Assembly (NCBI GenBank): GCA_010015675.1
Contig: ML976990.1
Location: 1,092,519-1,156,518, forward strand
DNA from: Byssothecium circinans
Lineage: Eukaryota; Ascomycota; Dothideomycetes; Pleosporales; Massarinaceae
Direction: 5' to 3'
DNA: 64,000 nt
The notes beneath the pieces were generated by a model that worked only from the letters and a program-made list of their open reading frames with translations, did no database searches and was not told the origin of the DNA. Below are positions 1-10,532 of this stretch, one piece after another. Both the position numbers and the translations under genes were made by a program. Position 1 is the first letter of the stretch, and each line of letters opens with the position of its first letter.

Positions 1-663
1 AAGATTTCTTCTTTTACTAATAACTATTTTATTATGTAAGCTATAGCTATAAAATTTTAATAGCTATTAGATTATATATATATCTATCTAGGTTTCAAAT
101 TTTAAAAGAAAATATTAAGGTTTAGCTTTGTTATTAAGATATCCTATTTTGATTTTCCAATGCCAAGCTTTTGAGCGGTTCGGTGGTGTGGGCGGTTCGG
201 TGGTGCTTTACGTTAATAGTAGAGAGCTGAAGAAACCTCTCTTTATTACCTTTCTAGTAAGAATTATTAAGTAAATTAAGTAGCTAGGGTAGGCTAAGTT
301 TATTAAGGAGTATTTTATAATTAATTTAGGTATAGAAGAGGATATAGTTAAAGAATTTATAGGCTCTATTTAGTAAATAATTAGCTAATTTTAATAATAT
401 ATAGACTTAGCTATAGCCCTTACAACGTAAAGTAATAATAGCTACGTAGGTAATAACGCTAAATTAAGTTGCTTAAGGCATTACCAGGCATTAGAAACGT
501 TAAAATTACTCATAAAAAGTAGCAAAATAATATATTGCTGTAGTGTTGCTAACGGGTATTTGCCACTAAGCCCCGCCTGTAGGTGATTCTTTTATCAGCC
601 GTATCCACTACGCTCCGCGAGTAGGGAGGGCTAGAGAGACCGCAAAAGCAGCATTGTCCGCTC
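1..663. other. AT-rich degenerate sequence, likely RIP-mutated repeat relic
   Basis: Bases 1 to about 560 are strongly AT-rich, full of TA dinucleotides and stop codons in every frame, as expected of an old transposon altered by RIP. No domain can be recognised. One short GC-rich island holds two copies of a 14-bp unit with 17-bp spacing (175-188 and 192-205). Base composition changes to ordinary genic DNA at about 560, so 560-663 is probably leader of the oxygenase gene that follows. Confidence 0.55.
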
Positions 664-1878
664 GTGACATGCAGTCACAGGGATCGGCGGCTGCGACGAA
701 GGATTAAGAGGGTCTGCTTGCCCCGCACTCACAGCATGAAGACCCCGCACCCATCACTTGAACACACCGGCCTTACACTCTCCACCTGCTTCGAGCTCTT
801 TGATTTTCTGGTATCTAGGGTGAGCGACAACATGTCAGCTGTACTTTCGGAGCGAGCCCCAATCGCAGAACTCGGCGCGAAACTTGCTGGTGACAAGGCA
901 GCCATCAACCATGTCGGATCCTTCGACGTCATTGACCTTGGATCTGTCTCCACTGCAGACGCATATCGTACTCTTTCAAAAGCAGCAGGCACCACAGGCG
1001 TAGCTTTCATTACCAATCTCCCTGTGCGCCCACCTATTGCGGCCATTCGAAACCTCTTCACCAGACTCTACGCCGACCCGTCTCTAGCCTCGCGCTTTAA
1101 TGCTACGTATCCTAAACGTGGCGTCTTCAAAACCGCTTGCCTAGGCCCCGCCGCATCTCCAAATATTGACCAAAAGACGACCATCGACCTTTCCATCACT
1201 CGCCTGCAGGAGCTCCGCAGGCTTGATCCAACTCTCGTCGAAGCGCTCGGACAGGACTTCTCAGACGTCCTAGCCTTCTACGCTGCCATCGAGACAGATG
1301 TTCTACCCATTCTCACTCAGGCTACCTCATGCATCAGCGGCGCTGATCTAAGCCCCATGCACAATGGTACGAACAATCATCTGCGATTGATCGATTATTT
1401 CCCCTGCGCGGAGCCCTCAGGACCGCGGTGCGGCTCACATCGAGATTACAATACCTACACGATCGTCTTTCAGGACGGTACTGTTGGCGGTCTGGAGTTC
1501 GAAATTGAGGGCAAATGGATAAAAGTGCCCGCAAGCGTTGAAGCGATCGTCTCGTGGGGATGGTGCGGTGCCATTCTCAGCAACGATACTATCAAGGCTG
1601 CTAAGCATCGCGTCATGAAGACATGGCCATTATCACAGAGACGGACTACCGCAGTGGTTTTTGTTGCGCCCGATTTGGATCGGCCACTAAAACCAGTTGG
1701 CGGCTTAGAGAAGGGATGTGCCGGATGGCGTCAAGACATCGCAGAGGGCAACATGAGTATCGGGGCTTTTAAGGAGGTTATCTCGAAGAAATGGAGGAGA
1801 CGTGAGGGTACCGAACCTGGTGAAGTGGTTGAGGGTGCGCAGGACCGAGAGGTCGAAGCGTTCTTGAAGCCTTGTTAG
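664..1878 (+). CDS. 2-oxoglutarate/Fe(II)-dependent oxygenase, isopenicillin N synthase-like
   Basis: A 404-residue cytosolic oxygenase expected to couple decarboxylation of 2-oxoglutarate to oxidation of an unknown small molecule. The iron triad is visible: His259 and Asp261 in an HRD motif (the HxD of the family) and His315 in KAAKHRVM, followed by an Arg-rich RRTTAVVF strand at the place of the 2-oxoglutarate-binding R-x-S/T. The N-terminal half (from about residue 80, GVAFITNLPV) fits the DIOX_N domain. The first 56 residues are basic and poorly conserved in character; the in-frame ATG at 832 (MSAVLSE) is an equally likely start. No intron is needed. The gene lies alone between an AT-rich relic and a HET gene on the opposite strand, so no pathway can be inferred. 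Substrate unknown. Confidence 0.85.
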   Translation: MTCSHRDRRLRRRIKRVCLPRTHSMKTPHPSLEHTGLTLSTCFELFDFLVSRVSDNMSAVLSERAPIAELGAKLAGDKAAINHVGSFDVIDLGSVSTADAYRTLSKAAGTTGVAFITNLPVRPPIAAIRNLFTRLYADPSLASRFNATYPKRGVFKTACLGPAASPNIDQKTTIDLSITRLQELRRLDPTLVEALGQDFSDVLAFYAAIETDVLPILTQATSCISGADLSPMHNGTNNHLRLIDYFPCAEPSGPRCGSHRDYNTYTIVFQDGTVGGLEFEIEGKWIKVPASVEAIVSWGWCGAILSNDTIKAAKHRVMKTWPLSQRRTTAVVFVAPDLDRPLKPVGGLEKGCAGWRQDIAEGNMSIGAFKEVISKKWRRREGTEPGEVVEGAQDREVEAFLKPC

Positions 1879-2015
1879 AATGATTTGAAGGCAGTAATTA
1901 ACTTCCTTTCTTTCACTACTTCTGTCTGTGAGCTTAAGCCGTTAATCGTATACACAAAGCTAAAGCTAGTGTAGCTCAAACCTTCGGGGTAATATATTCA
2001 TTCCAGAAAATTAAG

Positions 2016-5000
2016 TCAAGTAAATTTAAAGAGACGCTTCTCTCCCAACGCAAACCCTTCGGGCACCTTTGGAGTTTCTGCTTCGCTGTCGAGCAAGTCG
2101 ACTCCTCTGACAATAGCACATCCAACAAGCCGCCCGGTACAATCTTCTTGGTTAAAGTCCTTCACCACCATAGGGGATGACAGACCATTCAGCAGCAAAA
2201 CATCGTCGGCCCTCTCACAGAGCTGCGTTCCCGGGGTCGTCAGATCATGAAACCCTTGCCGTGTCCAAAAGAGCGACCGCCCACTGAAATGCGATTTTAT
2301 AATGACATTCTGACGCACTCTAGCTGCCACGAGCTCATCCTTGGATCCCAAATCATCCACTGATGCTTCTACGCGCCAGTCGAGTGCCAACTTGTGGAGT
2401 CGCTCTCCCGCCGATCTCAGTTTATCCAGGATGTGCACGAAGGACGTATAACAGGATGAATCAAGAAGTACCAAGCTGCAAAGCCTGTGAAATCGATCCA
2501 AATCACCCATCAAGTCTGGATTTGTAGCTTTCAACGAGGCAAGGAAGGAGCTCACACGGGTAGCAAGATCTTTTCCAAATTCATCTTGCTCAGTCGACGA
2601 TGCCTCGGCCAAGGTCTGCCAGTACGGGCTATTCGGATCTGACCACGGTGACTCGCTTGCGAGGCGGTCTAGGACATGCTCGAGGGAATGCCAATCAAAG
2701 ACGCAATCACCAATGAAATCGGTGGCCAGTATCTTCTGAAACGCGTCGCTCAAACGGGAGCTGAAGATGTCCGACAGTATGCCCGGCCTGGTGCTGTCGG
2801 ATTTGCTCCCGATTTTGAAGGCATGCCACATGAGGATGTCCCAGCATGGTAGAAACTCCACCACGGTAGAAGGAAGATCATCTTCCGTGTTGGACTTGGC
2901 CATCCAGTTGAGCACAGATAATCTTGGATGAGCAATGCCAGAATCGTCTCGTGAGGTCAAAGTACGACAAATCGTTAGAAAGCTGTTGAACTGGGGATTC
3001 TTCTGTTCCTCCTTTGTCAGAACATACTGTAGATAGGATCGGTTGCGATTAAAACTGCCCTCAAACTTCCACAGATCTCGTAGAACGTCTGTCTCATCCT
3101 CCTTAATCATCAGTGTGAACGCCTCTATCCTATCAAGCTTATATCCTTCCACATGAAGCGCATGATTTAGCACAACGAGTTTTAGGTGCAGAGTGCTTGT
3201 TGCGAGGTGGTCTCGAGGTAGCAGTTCCGTCACGGCCGGTACCACGCGCTTTGTGAAGTCTGGCAGCCAGCTCGGAAGTCCTTTGGCCTGGAAGCGGTGC
3301 GGATACCACCATAGCATATCTCCCCAGCCCTCGAATTGTATTAAGAATACAGCAAGACACGCATATAGTAGCTCCAATCGCATAGAGTAGTCTGGCACGA
3401 AGACCCTACGAAACACCGGGTCAAAGATCTCACGTAGGCCGTAGACTAGGTCACGCGGATCCGTGGCTTGAGCAGAGAGTGAGCGGTAAAAGCGACTAGG
3501 GATGTCGCCGTGGGTCTTGTTTCGTCGCGCGATCAGATCGGATATTCGGCGAATCTCATCGCTAAATTGTGCCACAGGCTTTCCTGTCGATTTCTCGACG
3601 TGTTTTGGTATCCAGGATTCAACCTCTTTTTGCCCGTACAATTCCCATGACGCCTTCATGAGTAGAGGCATATCACGCTTCAGCGTGGTGTTGCTTACGC
3701 CTGTGCTTCCCCAGTACCAGACCGGTTCCTCTGTTGCAAGGTAGAACTCTTGCATGGTCCATACTCGCCTCCACCACGGCCGGCAGCAGAAATCTATGAA
3801 ACCCTTGCAGACCAGAGCTTTGCCAAGACCACAGCTGCGGAACGGGTCGTCTACGTTACCGTTCGTTTGAGCAGACTCAGTATTTGATGTGCCGTTGGGA
3901 TCGGATCTGGCAAGAAATTTGAACAGCGCCGTGATGAGGCTCCCTTCCCTTGTCGTTGTGGATGGCCAGCCGTGAAATATGACCACCGTCTCGGCAAGAC
4001 TATATATTTCGCCCATTTTCTGAACCTCAATCGACCGTTCTGCTACACTCGCTTGATTGATGCAGATGGCATCGACCCAAAGACGGCGCTTGGTGTTGGG
4101 AAGCCGAAGCGAAGATAGAGCACCAAATAGCCATTGGTTGATCTCGACCCGAACTCCATTCGCGTTAACTCCATTCGCTATGATCGTCTCCTTCGGAGAC
4201 GGCGATCCCCATGTATATGAGAGCGCCTCGTATGCGTTTTTGACTTCGTCCAAAGGTCTCTTGATGAGATCAACCTCGATCTGAGGCGATGAACCCGGGC
4301 GGATCTCTATGAGGCGAATTGACTCTGAATCGAGGCTCAGATCGGCATAAATCTCTTTGTCCCACGTCAGGTAATTACGAGTTTTCGTATCCAACTCTTT
4401 TTGCGTGCCGGCTGGAAGCCCACCAGACGGAGTAACTGCACGAGACGATGCCACCGATGAGCTGCTGCCAGTATTTGACGCTAAGACAGGTGAGGTTGTA
4501 GTACTGTTGAGCACAATACTGTGATTCACTTCACCGTAAGAAAGTGCTGATTGTGTCTGTGTCACTTGTCCATCCGAGTCGCGCTCCTCGATTCTTGGAA
4601 GAGCAATGTCCAAGGAGGATCGAACAAAGCGAGCAACTAGAGCTTCATCGTCGTGGTTAACCTGGTTGTCGTTAACCTGGTTGTGGTTATTCTGTTTGTG
4701 GTTATTCTGTTTGTGGTTATTCTGTTTGTGGTTATTCTGTTTGTGGTTATTCTGTTTGTGGTTATCCTGGTTGTGGTTATCTTGCTTGCGGTTATCCTGC
4801 TTGTAGTTATCCTGGTTGTGGTCGTGCCTGTCGTCTTTGTCATCTCTCCCGGAGCCGGACTTTGGTTCTTTCGGATCTTGTGCTTCCAGCCTTTTCTTTA
4901 GCGCTCGAGTCGCTTGAGCTAAAGTAACTTCTGCTTCCGTAGTCATCTGCTTCGCCGGTTGATCATCAGCGTCCTTATCAGCAGCGCTTGCTCGAAGGGC

Positions 5001-5238
5001 TTCAACAAGCATTCTTTCCACTACGGTCACCGCTTCGTCTTCGCTTGGGGCCACTGTCCTTTCTCCTACGAGAGACATTGGTTATCAGCCTTTTGTTTTC
5101 CCATTCCCTGTCACACGTCATGTTGCACTTACCATAAACTACAGCATTGATGACTTGAGTCAAATATGGCTCGAGGGTTTCCCATATTTTGAGGCGCTGC
5201 CCTGGCCCGCCGGCATACGTGTAACCAGTGTTCTTCAT
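2016..5238 (-). CDS. HET-domain (heterokaryon incompatibility) protein with N/Q-rich repeat
   Basis: Two exons are inferred: 5133-5238 and 2016-5065, separated by a 67-nt intron (5066-5132; GTAAGT donor, TCTCGTAG acceptor), giving about 1051 residues. The frame GERTVAPSEDEA continues across the junction from a short exon encoding TYAGGPGQRLKIWETL. The HET domain lies roughly at residues 310-470: YEALSYTWG, then RRLWVDAICINQ and MGEIYSLAETVVIFHG, the three classic HET blocks. Such proteins trigger cell death when incompatible hyphae fuse. Before the domain is an Asn/Gln-rich pentapeptide repeat (see 4652-4822). The long C-terminal half has no recognised domain. The ATG used here (5236-5238) lies inside the left terminal repeat of the adjacent hAT element; another in-frame ATG lies at 5362-5364. 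Without the upstream exon the protein would start at 5078 (MSLVGE). Confidence 0.85.
4652..4822 (-). repeat. 15-bp coding minisatellite (Asn/Gln-rich pentapeptide)
   Basis: About eleven tandem copies of a 15-bp unit encode variants of Asn-His-Lys-Gln-Asn in the HET gene. The central copies (about 4685-4760) are nearly identical; the outer ones are diverged (NYKQD, NRKQD, NHNQV, NDNQV). The period is a multiple of three, so all frames stay open and spurious ORFs appear on both strands. The near-identity of the central units points to recent expansion. Confidence 0.9.
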
Positions 5239-5314
5239 GGATGGATTTCTTCTGTGATCCATCCACTCCATCCACTCCGGGTGGACTGGATTTGCTCCAT
5301 GGAGAATATGAAAC
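5226..5314 (+). repeat. Left terminal inverted repeat of hAT element
   Basis: Imperfect inverted copy of 8410-8487. It contains the complement of the ATG (5236-5238) now usable by the neighbouring minus-strand HET gene. Confidence 0.9.
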
Positions 5315-5487
5315 CGTAATGCCGTCGTCTGATTGGCTGCTTTAGTGCAGCACCGTAGTTTCATGTGGTTTCGGATGGACAGGGGTTAATGTGGGGCATT
5401 AGATCTCAACGTCAGTCCATCACGGTGATCACCCTCAGCCATCCCATTTGTACGTACTTGTATCGATTTCAGAGGTTTTCCATCAAA

Positions 5488-8222
5488 ATGAGGACTAGAC
5501 GTACGCAAATACGCCCAAATACGCCCCCCTTTCCGCTTGTTAGCCAATTATCAAGCAGCCAGCTCTCGTCGGTGCCCTCGTTGTCGCTTTCCGTCCCATC
5601 TACGTCGTTCGAGATTTTCGAGGACAATGACGCCCTAGAGGTGCTTACTGAAGTGGACAGTGAGCAGGTGCCTACAGAGCTTCAGGTCACCAATAGGGAC
5701 AGTGAGGTTGTACATGCCGAACCAAAGAGCGGCTTTCAAGCCCCGTACGACTACTCCTTTGTTGATTGGTCGTCAAAGCGGCTGGAGGGTCTCCGTCAAT
5801 TGCAACGCCCTCACCGAACAACTGCTTGGTGGTGGAAATACGGGGTTCCTCTGTCAGGGGGGGAACTCGAAAGCCTCTGGTTTTTGTGTCGGGCTTGCTA
5901 TATATCAGGCAAAAGGAAGTGCCTATATAAAGTAAGCTAGGGCAGCAAGTCCGTATTAAGCCATTTTAAGAGCCTTCATCTGAACACTTTCCTAGAGGAG
6001 ACGGCCATCAGTATTACGACGTTTGACAACACTGTAACGCTCGACCTGCTGGATAGAACAGATCCCAAACAATAGGAGGTGTATAGTTAGATTATGGAGA
6101 CCTTTTAGCCAGAAACACTTCAACGGGACATCCTCCAATGGGTGGTGCACGATAATATCCCCTACAGGAAGCTTGACAGTGTACATTTTCGGAGAATCCT
6201 TAGCCGCATATTCCCGTTCGTTAATTAAGGGGTGATACCGTCCAGCACTACCATCTCACGCTGGGTGCAGAAGGAGTATGAGGTTTACAAAAAGGACATA
6301 AAGACGGTGCTTAGTAAGGCTGTTAGTAAAATCCACTTATCATTTAACCTCTGGATGAGCCGTAGGAAGAAGGCTTTAAATAGTGTTACAGCTTACTTTA
6401 TTGACGAGAATCTTCTGTGCCAAACCATACTTCTAGCCCTCCCGGAGATGGATGATACCCATAGTGGCAAGAATATAGCGATGTGTACGCTTGAGGTTAT
6501 CAAGGACTACGGATTTGAGAAGAACGTCGGCTACTTTGTCCTTAATAATGCCTCTTCAAATAATGTCGCCGCTAAGGTGTTATGCCTTAAGCTTAGTTTG
6601 AAACCTAGTCGACGACTCCCTTGTTCTAGCCACATCCTCAACCTTATAGCACAAGCTACGCTGTTTGGCAGCGACTATGAGGTCTTTGAAAGGGAGGTTG
6701 CCTCTGTTAGGGACTTCAAAGAGGAGGTTAGCCTTTAGAGAAAGAGGGGACCAGTCAGTATAGTACATTCAATTAGCCTATGGATCAACAGAAGCCCAGG
6801 ACGGGTTAAGCGCTTTGATCAGGTACAAAGGGACGTGTGGAAAGAGGAAAATTAACAATCCTAAGGCTCTACACCGATATATACGTTAATGCCGGGCAAC
6901 GCCACAAGGTAAGTTCGTTAAGATAACTCGCCCTCTAGCCCTCCCGCACACGCCCGTCAACCCTCTAGCGGCTGCTGATAGGGTTGGCAAAAGCCTTTTT
7001 AATCCCCTAATTGGCGTCTTGTTTTTCGGCAACCTCGCTTTTAACTAACGAACACTAAAGATGGAACTCCACCTTCGACGAAGCTGTACAATTTATACGC
7101 CTCCGCAACCCAATTGAGCACTTTCTAGACGTAGAAGCTTTTTGATACGGCAGTCTCGTCGCTAACAAGACGAAGAAACCACTCTATGAGAAACTAGATG
7201 ACTCAGTTACCCGTGTAATATTCCAGAACCATATGGGGAGCGACGACTGGGCTATACTCACTGAACTCGTAGAGTTGCTCAAACTAATCAAGGAGAGCAC
7301 CAAGAGGCTTAAAGGAAGACTGGATGAGAATAGTAGCAGGGGTATTGCTAAGGTGTACCCCCTAATAGCACTTGTATTAAGCAATTTTAAGAAGCTAAAG
7401 GATCAATATCAGCACTCTATGACTCCGGACGGTAAGGCTTTCTGGGCGGCAATTAAACAAGGGTGGAGCAAGGCCAACTAATATTACACGAAACTTGACA
7501 ATAGCCCAGTATACACAGCAGCTGTTTTTCTGGACCCACGGCTTAAACTTGAGTACCTACAAAAGGAGTGGACTGAGCAGGAGGCTGCCCGTCAGGTCAA
7601 CAAGGTACAGGAGCTGTGGGAGTCAGATTATCGCCATCTATCTCCGCCCAAGACGTCAACTAATGCCCTCTAAGAGACGTCTGCAAACGTTTGGCTGCAT
7701 AAGAAACGCAAATACAGCTCCATTGCCGACGCCCTTACTCAGTCCTACAGCTTTCCCCCTCCTGCTAAAGCTCTAGATGAGTTTGCTGTATATACAACAG
7801 ACCCACGAGATACTGACAAGGACCTTGTCCCCTCCCAGTACTGGAGACGAGCAGACATACGTGCAAAGTACCCTACGCTTTCTCTTATGGCTATTGACGT
7901 CCTGGCGATCCCCGCCATGAGCTCCAAACCAGAGAGAATCTTCAGCCAAGCCGGCAACACCCTTACAGCCCGTCAAAATCGGCTCTCCAAACAATCTGTG
8001 GAGGCTGCCCTTTGTTTATCAAGCTGGGCCAAATCAGGACTCATCCAAATGGGGCTGCACGTCGAGGAACTTCGTGGGAGCCTAACCGCTGAGGTGAATA
8101 CCCTACTTAATAACCCTACCTAATCCGTCACCCAGCTGTATAAGGACGACGACGTTGACGAGCTTTTTCGTGAGAGCTGGGAGGGGATACAGGTCAGGGG
8201 TGACGGTAACAGTAGCCAATAA
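5488..8222 (+). pseudogene. hAT transposase, multiply interrupted
   Basis: Remnant of a fungal hAT transposase. Order of recognisable parts: Ser-rich N-terminus from the ATG at 5488; a BED-like zinc finger near 5830-5930 (TTAWWWKYG then LWFLCRACYISGK); a central RNase H-like part at 6232-6738 (HLSFNLWMSRRKKALNSVTAYF, VGYFVLNNASSNN, LPCSSHILNLIAQATLFG); and the C-terminal dimerisation domain at about 7830-8080 (YPTLSLMAIDVLAIPAMSSKPERIFSQAG). From 7233 to 8222 one frame runs through stops at 7479, 7671 and 8121, each TAA where CAA (Gln) would fit; the frame then ends at TAA 8220-8222. Earlier parts have TAG stops at 5938 and 6736 and frame changes between 6740 and 7230. Cannot make active enzyme. 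Confidence 0.9.
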
Positions 8223-8409
8223 AGCGTCAAATATATACTATGGCCTATAGTACGGAATTATATGTGACAGCTTTCAACTCTCTAAAAATACTTTCACTGA
8301 CACTAAGCTCAACACTAAGGACCTCCGGGGACCTTGATATTGGAGTGATTTCAAGCTTTCTACTACGTTTGACCCTTTGCCTGTACAAGTTAGTACTGTG
8401 GATCGGTCA

Positions 8410-8487
8410 GTTTCAGTTTCTCCATGGATTTATCCAGTCCACCCGGAGCAAATGGATGGAGCTCCAATCCATCCATGCAGTACACTG
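8410..8487 (-). repeat. Right terminal inverted repeat of hAT element
   Basis: Imperfect inverted copy of 5226-5314, ending CACTG next to the right 8-bp target duplication (8488-8495). Confidence 0.9.
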
Positions 8488-8495
8488 CGTGTAAC

Positions 8496-9443
8496 CGTCC
8501 GCGACCAAGGAACCGCACGGATACATGCGTGCTCAACGGCGCAGACCAATTAAATTAAGATGTTATAGACTATTGCACGTAGCCGTATGATAAGGGTGGG
8601 GACACAAGGTATGAATATACCTCACTTGAGTGGCCGGGCCACGTGACTTACGGAAGGGGTGAGTAGGTGCGGTCGGTATAGCTTCAGTAATAGGAAAGCG
8701 CCTCAGGGTGTGGTAGTAAAGCTTGTAATCGACCAATCTATAGCGTAGATAACAATTGAGCAATAACTGCAAAGGACCGAAAGTCAAAGCAGAGGGAAAT
8801 CTTCATTAAATACATCCCCGAGGGGAGCCCGAGTGGAGCCTTGGAGGTGTATCAATATAGGGAGGTCGTGTGGCATAGCCACATGACCGAGCCGGCCCGG
8901 CGTACTTCCGTAGGGATCCCGGGAACGTACCAAGTTAATCGTGACAGGAATAGAAGTTAGAACGAGCCCATATTCTACCATAATGTGGGTATGAGATTGT
9001 AGATCTGCTGAAGCGTCGATCGTAGATATCCTATGACGCCAATTTTCCTGGGACGACTTTCCTGGGACGATTGTCCTAAGACACTCATGTGCCTAGGAGG
9101 TTGTTTAAGGCCTAAATCTGGCATTAGAGTACCGGGACGCCTATGTCCCATGGGTCCAAAACAGGACGCATCCTATATTTAGACACGGATAAGCTTAGCC
9201 ACGGAGACCTAGAATAGTACAACACTGACTCATCCAGACCTGAGTATGCGAAAGTACCATTCTGTATTAGAAAGAAGGTTCGCATGACCATCCGAAATAA
9301 CAACTACCTAAATTCCTCCAACAATATCTGTTCAGAAATGCATCATCCATCCTTTATAGTTAGTCCCTAGTGTGGTTACGCAGTCGGTTAGTAGTTCTGC
9401 ATTCAGTCCCTCATATTTGAGAAGTATATTGTAGTTGTGAACA
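8496..9443. other. Gene-free degraded sequence; probable old 5' region of the HET gene
   Basis: No convincing coding region. On the minus strand the reading frame of HET exon 1 continues from the right target duplication for twelve codons back to an ATG at 8524-8526, just after an in-frame TGA, suggesting that this stretch once held the HET start and promoter. At 9048-9078 a roughly 15-bp unit (TTCCTGGGACGA) occurs twice, with a weaker third copy. The rest looks like decayed repeat. Confidence 0.5.
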
Positions 9444-10520
9444 CAGTTGCTATCAATCAATGTCCGTAGGCCCCAATTCGATTGATTGATCCTAAAACGT
9501 CACCCCAATCGATTAATTGATTAATTAGCCAATCGTGAGCCCAATTGAATCGCAAATTGATTGATTGATGGGGAATTACTCTAGCACGTGACCTAAAACT
9601 GTAAACCCTTCAATCCTCGGTAACCTAGTTGTAGAGCTGGTATACTGAGTTAATCCCATTAAGAGTACTCTTGGAGATGGAAGAGAGCTCTGAGGGTCGA
9701 CTAAATCTAGCTCTTAGCCAACATCTTATACTCTGGACTGCAGAGCGCACCTGGGGTGATAGCTTGGACCGCCGGAGCTCTAGAAGGTCACTAACCTCGG
9801 AGAACTGCGTCTCGTACTCACAGCTTAGACCTGGGATAGATAGGACATCTAGGGCGGGCTGGGAGAGCTTTGGGTACTTATAGCGGTAGGCAATCTAATA
9901 GGAAATTGGATTAATTGAAAATGGATGGTCCCAGGGCAGATTTGGCTCCTTATACTTCCGGCGAGTGAACTCGTCGCTTCGTTCGTCTCTATTGCCTAAG
10001 GGAGCTGGATTGGCGTACTTATTAATCTGCTCCTACAGATTAGAGGCAATCTGGACCTTTTTGGGGAGATGGCCCACCTTGGCTACCTTCGTTTTCGGCC
10101 CACAAATCCTAAAATCGAGGGTCCACTTTCTCTAGCTATCCAGGCCGCTATCTCTATAAGTTATCGCAGTAGAATTTGTAGTATGGGTGGAGTATAGTTA
10201 CCGCGTAGTACGCAGGTGCATCGCCAAGCTTACGGTAGTATTTCTCCAGCTTCTTCCATCCTACCCAAATGTTAATCACCAGATAATCTCCAGGGGCATC
10301 TGACTCGTTAAAATCAACGGAGGAGAATTACTCCAAGAGGCGCTCGTAAAACTATAGAACAGCTTCAAAACTTGGGATAATCTTATGGATTACACTGAAC
10401 CGGCTAAAGCTCCCCTACCTTCGAGTCTCGCAGTGGCCTCTTTAAATGGTTTTAACATCTAGATGTACTAAGTAATTACTACCTAATCCTGAGAGGTAAG
10501 GCCGTCAAATTTCATGCAGG
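9444..10520 (-). pseudogene. 5'-truncated hAT transposase relic (second copy, other family)
   Basis: Minus-strand translation shows broken hAT transposase. Around 10430-10510 are remnants of the KPFKEATARLEGRG block. Around 10180-10310 is DYLVINIWVGWKKLEKYY followed by AVTILHPYYKFY. Around 9700-9890 is the dimerisation domain YPKLSQPALDVLSIPGLSCEYE followed by FSEVSDLLELRRSKLSPQ. Many TAG/TAA stops interrupt it. The same blocks, in the same order, occur in the copy at 62327-64000. Non-coding DNA beyond its 3' end (9460-9570) is rich in TGATTGATTG motifs, again as in that copy; a CAG-TTGC start at 9444 may be the element's end. The 5' half is missing: the relic stops about 13 bp from the carboxylesterase stop codon. 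Confidence 0.8.
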
Positions 10521-10532
10521 AAAGCAATCTCC

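Larger units (their letters stand above)
5226..8487 (+). mobile_element. hAT-superfamily DNA transposon, complete ends, dead transposase
   Basis: A 3,262-bp element starts CAGTGTT and ends with the complement (CACTG). It is flanked by perfect 8-bp target-site duplications CGTGTAAC at 5218-5225 and 8488-8495, the hAT hallmark. Its termini are imperfect inverted repeats of about 80-90 bp (5226-5314 and 8410-8487), sharing a GGATGGATT block and a CTCCGGGTGGACTGGAT block. It carries a degenerate hAT transposase on the plus strand. The exact duplication shows that both ends were cut and joined properly, so the boundaries are certain even though the transposase reading frame is not intact. Confidence 0.95.

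Noticed and set aside
1..560. Possible telomere or centromere sequence at the AT-rich left end
   Set aside because: No TTAGGG arrays and only about 0.5 kb is visible; a RIP-mutated repeat explains it better.
4606..4901. Overlapping plus-strand ORFs rich in Leu/Val/Trp across the HET repeat
   Set aside because: They are shadows of the 15-bp minisatellite, whose length keeps every frame open; no independent gene signals.
9048..9078. CRISPR-like or satellite array from the TTCCTGGGACGA repeats
   Set aside because: Only two to three short adjacent copies without spacers in a eukaryotic genome; a minor tandem repeat.
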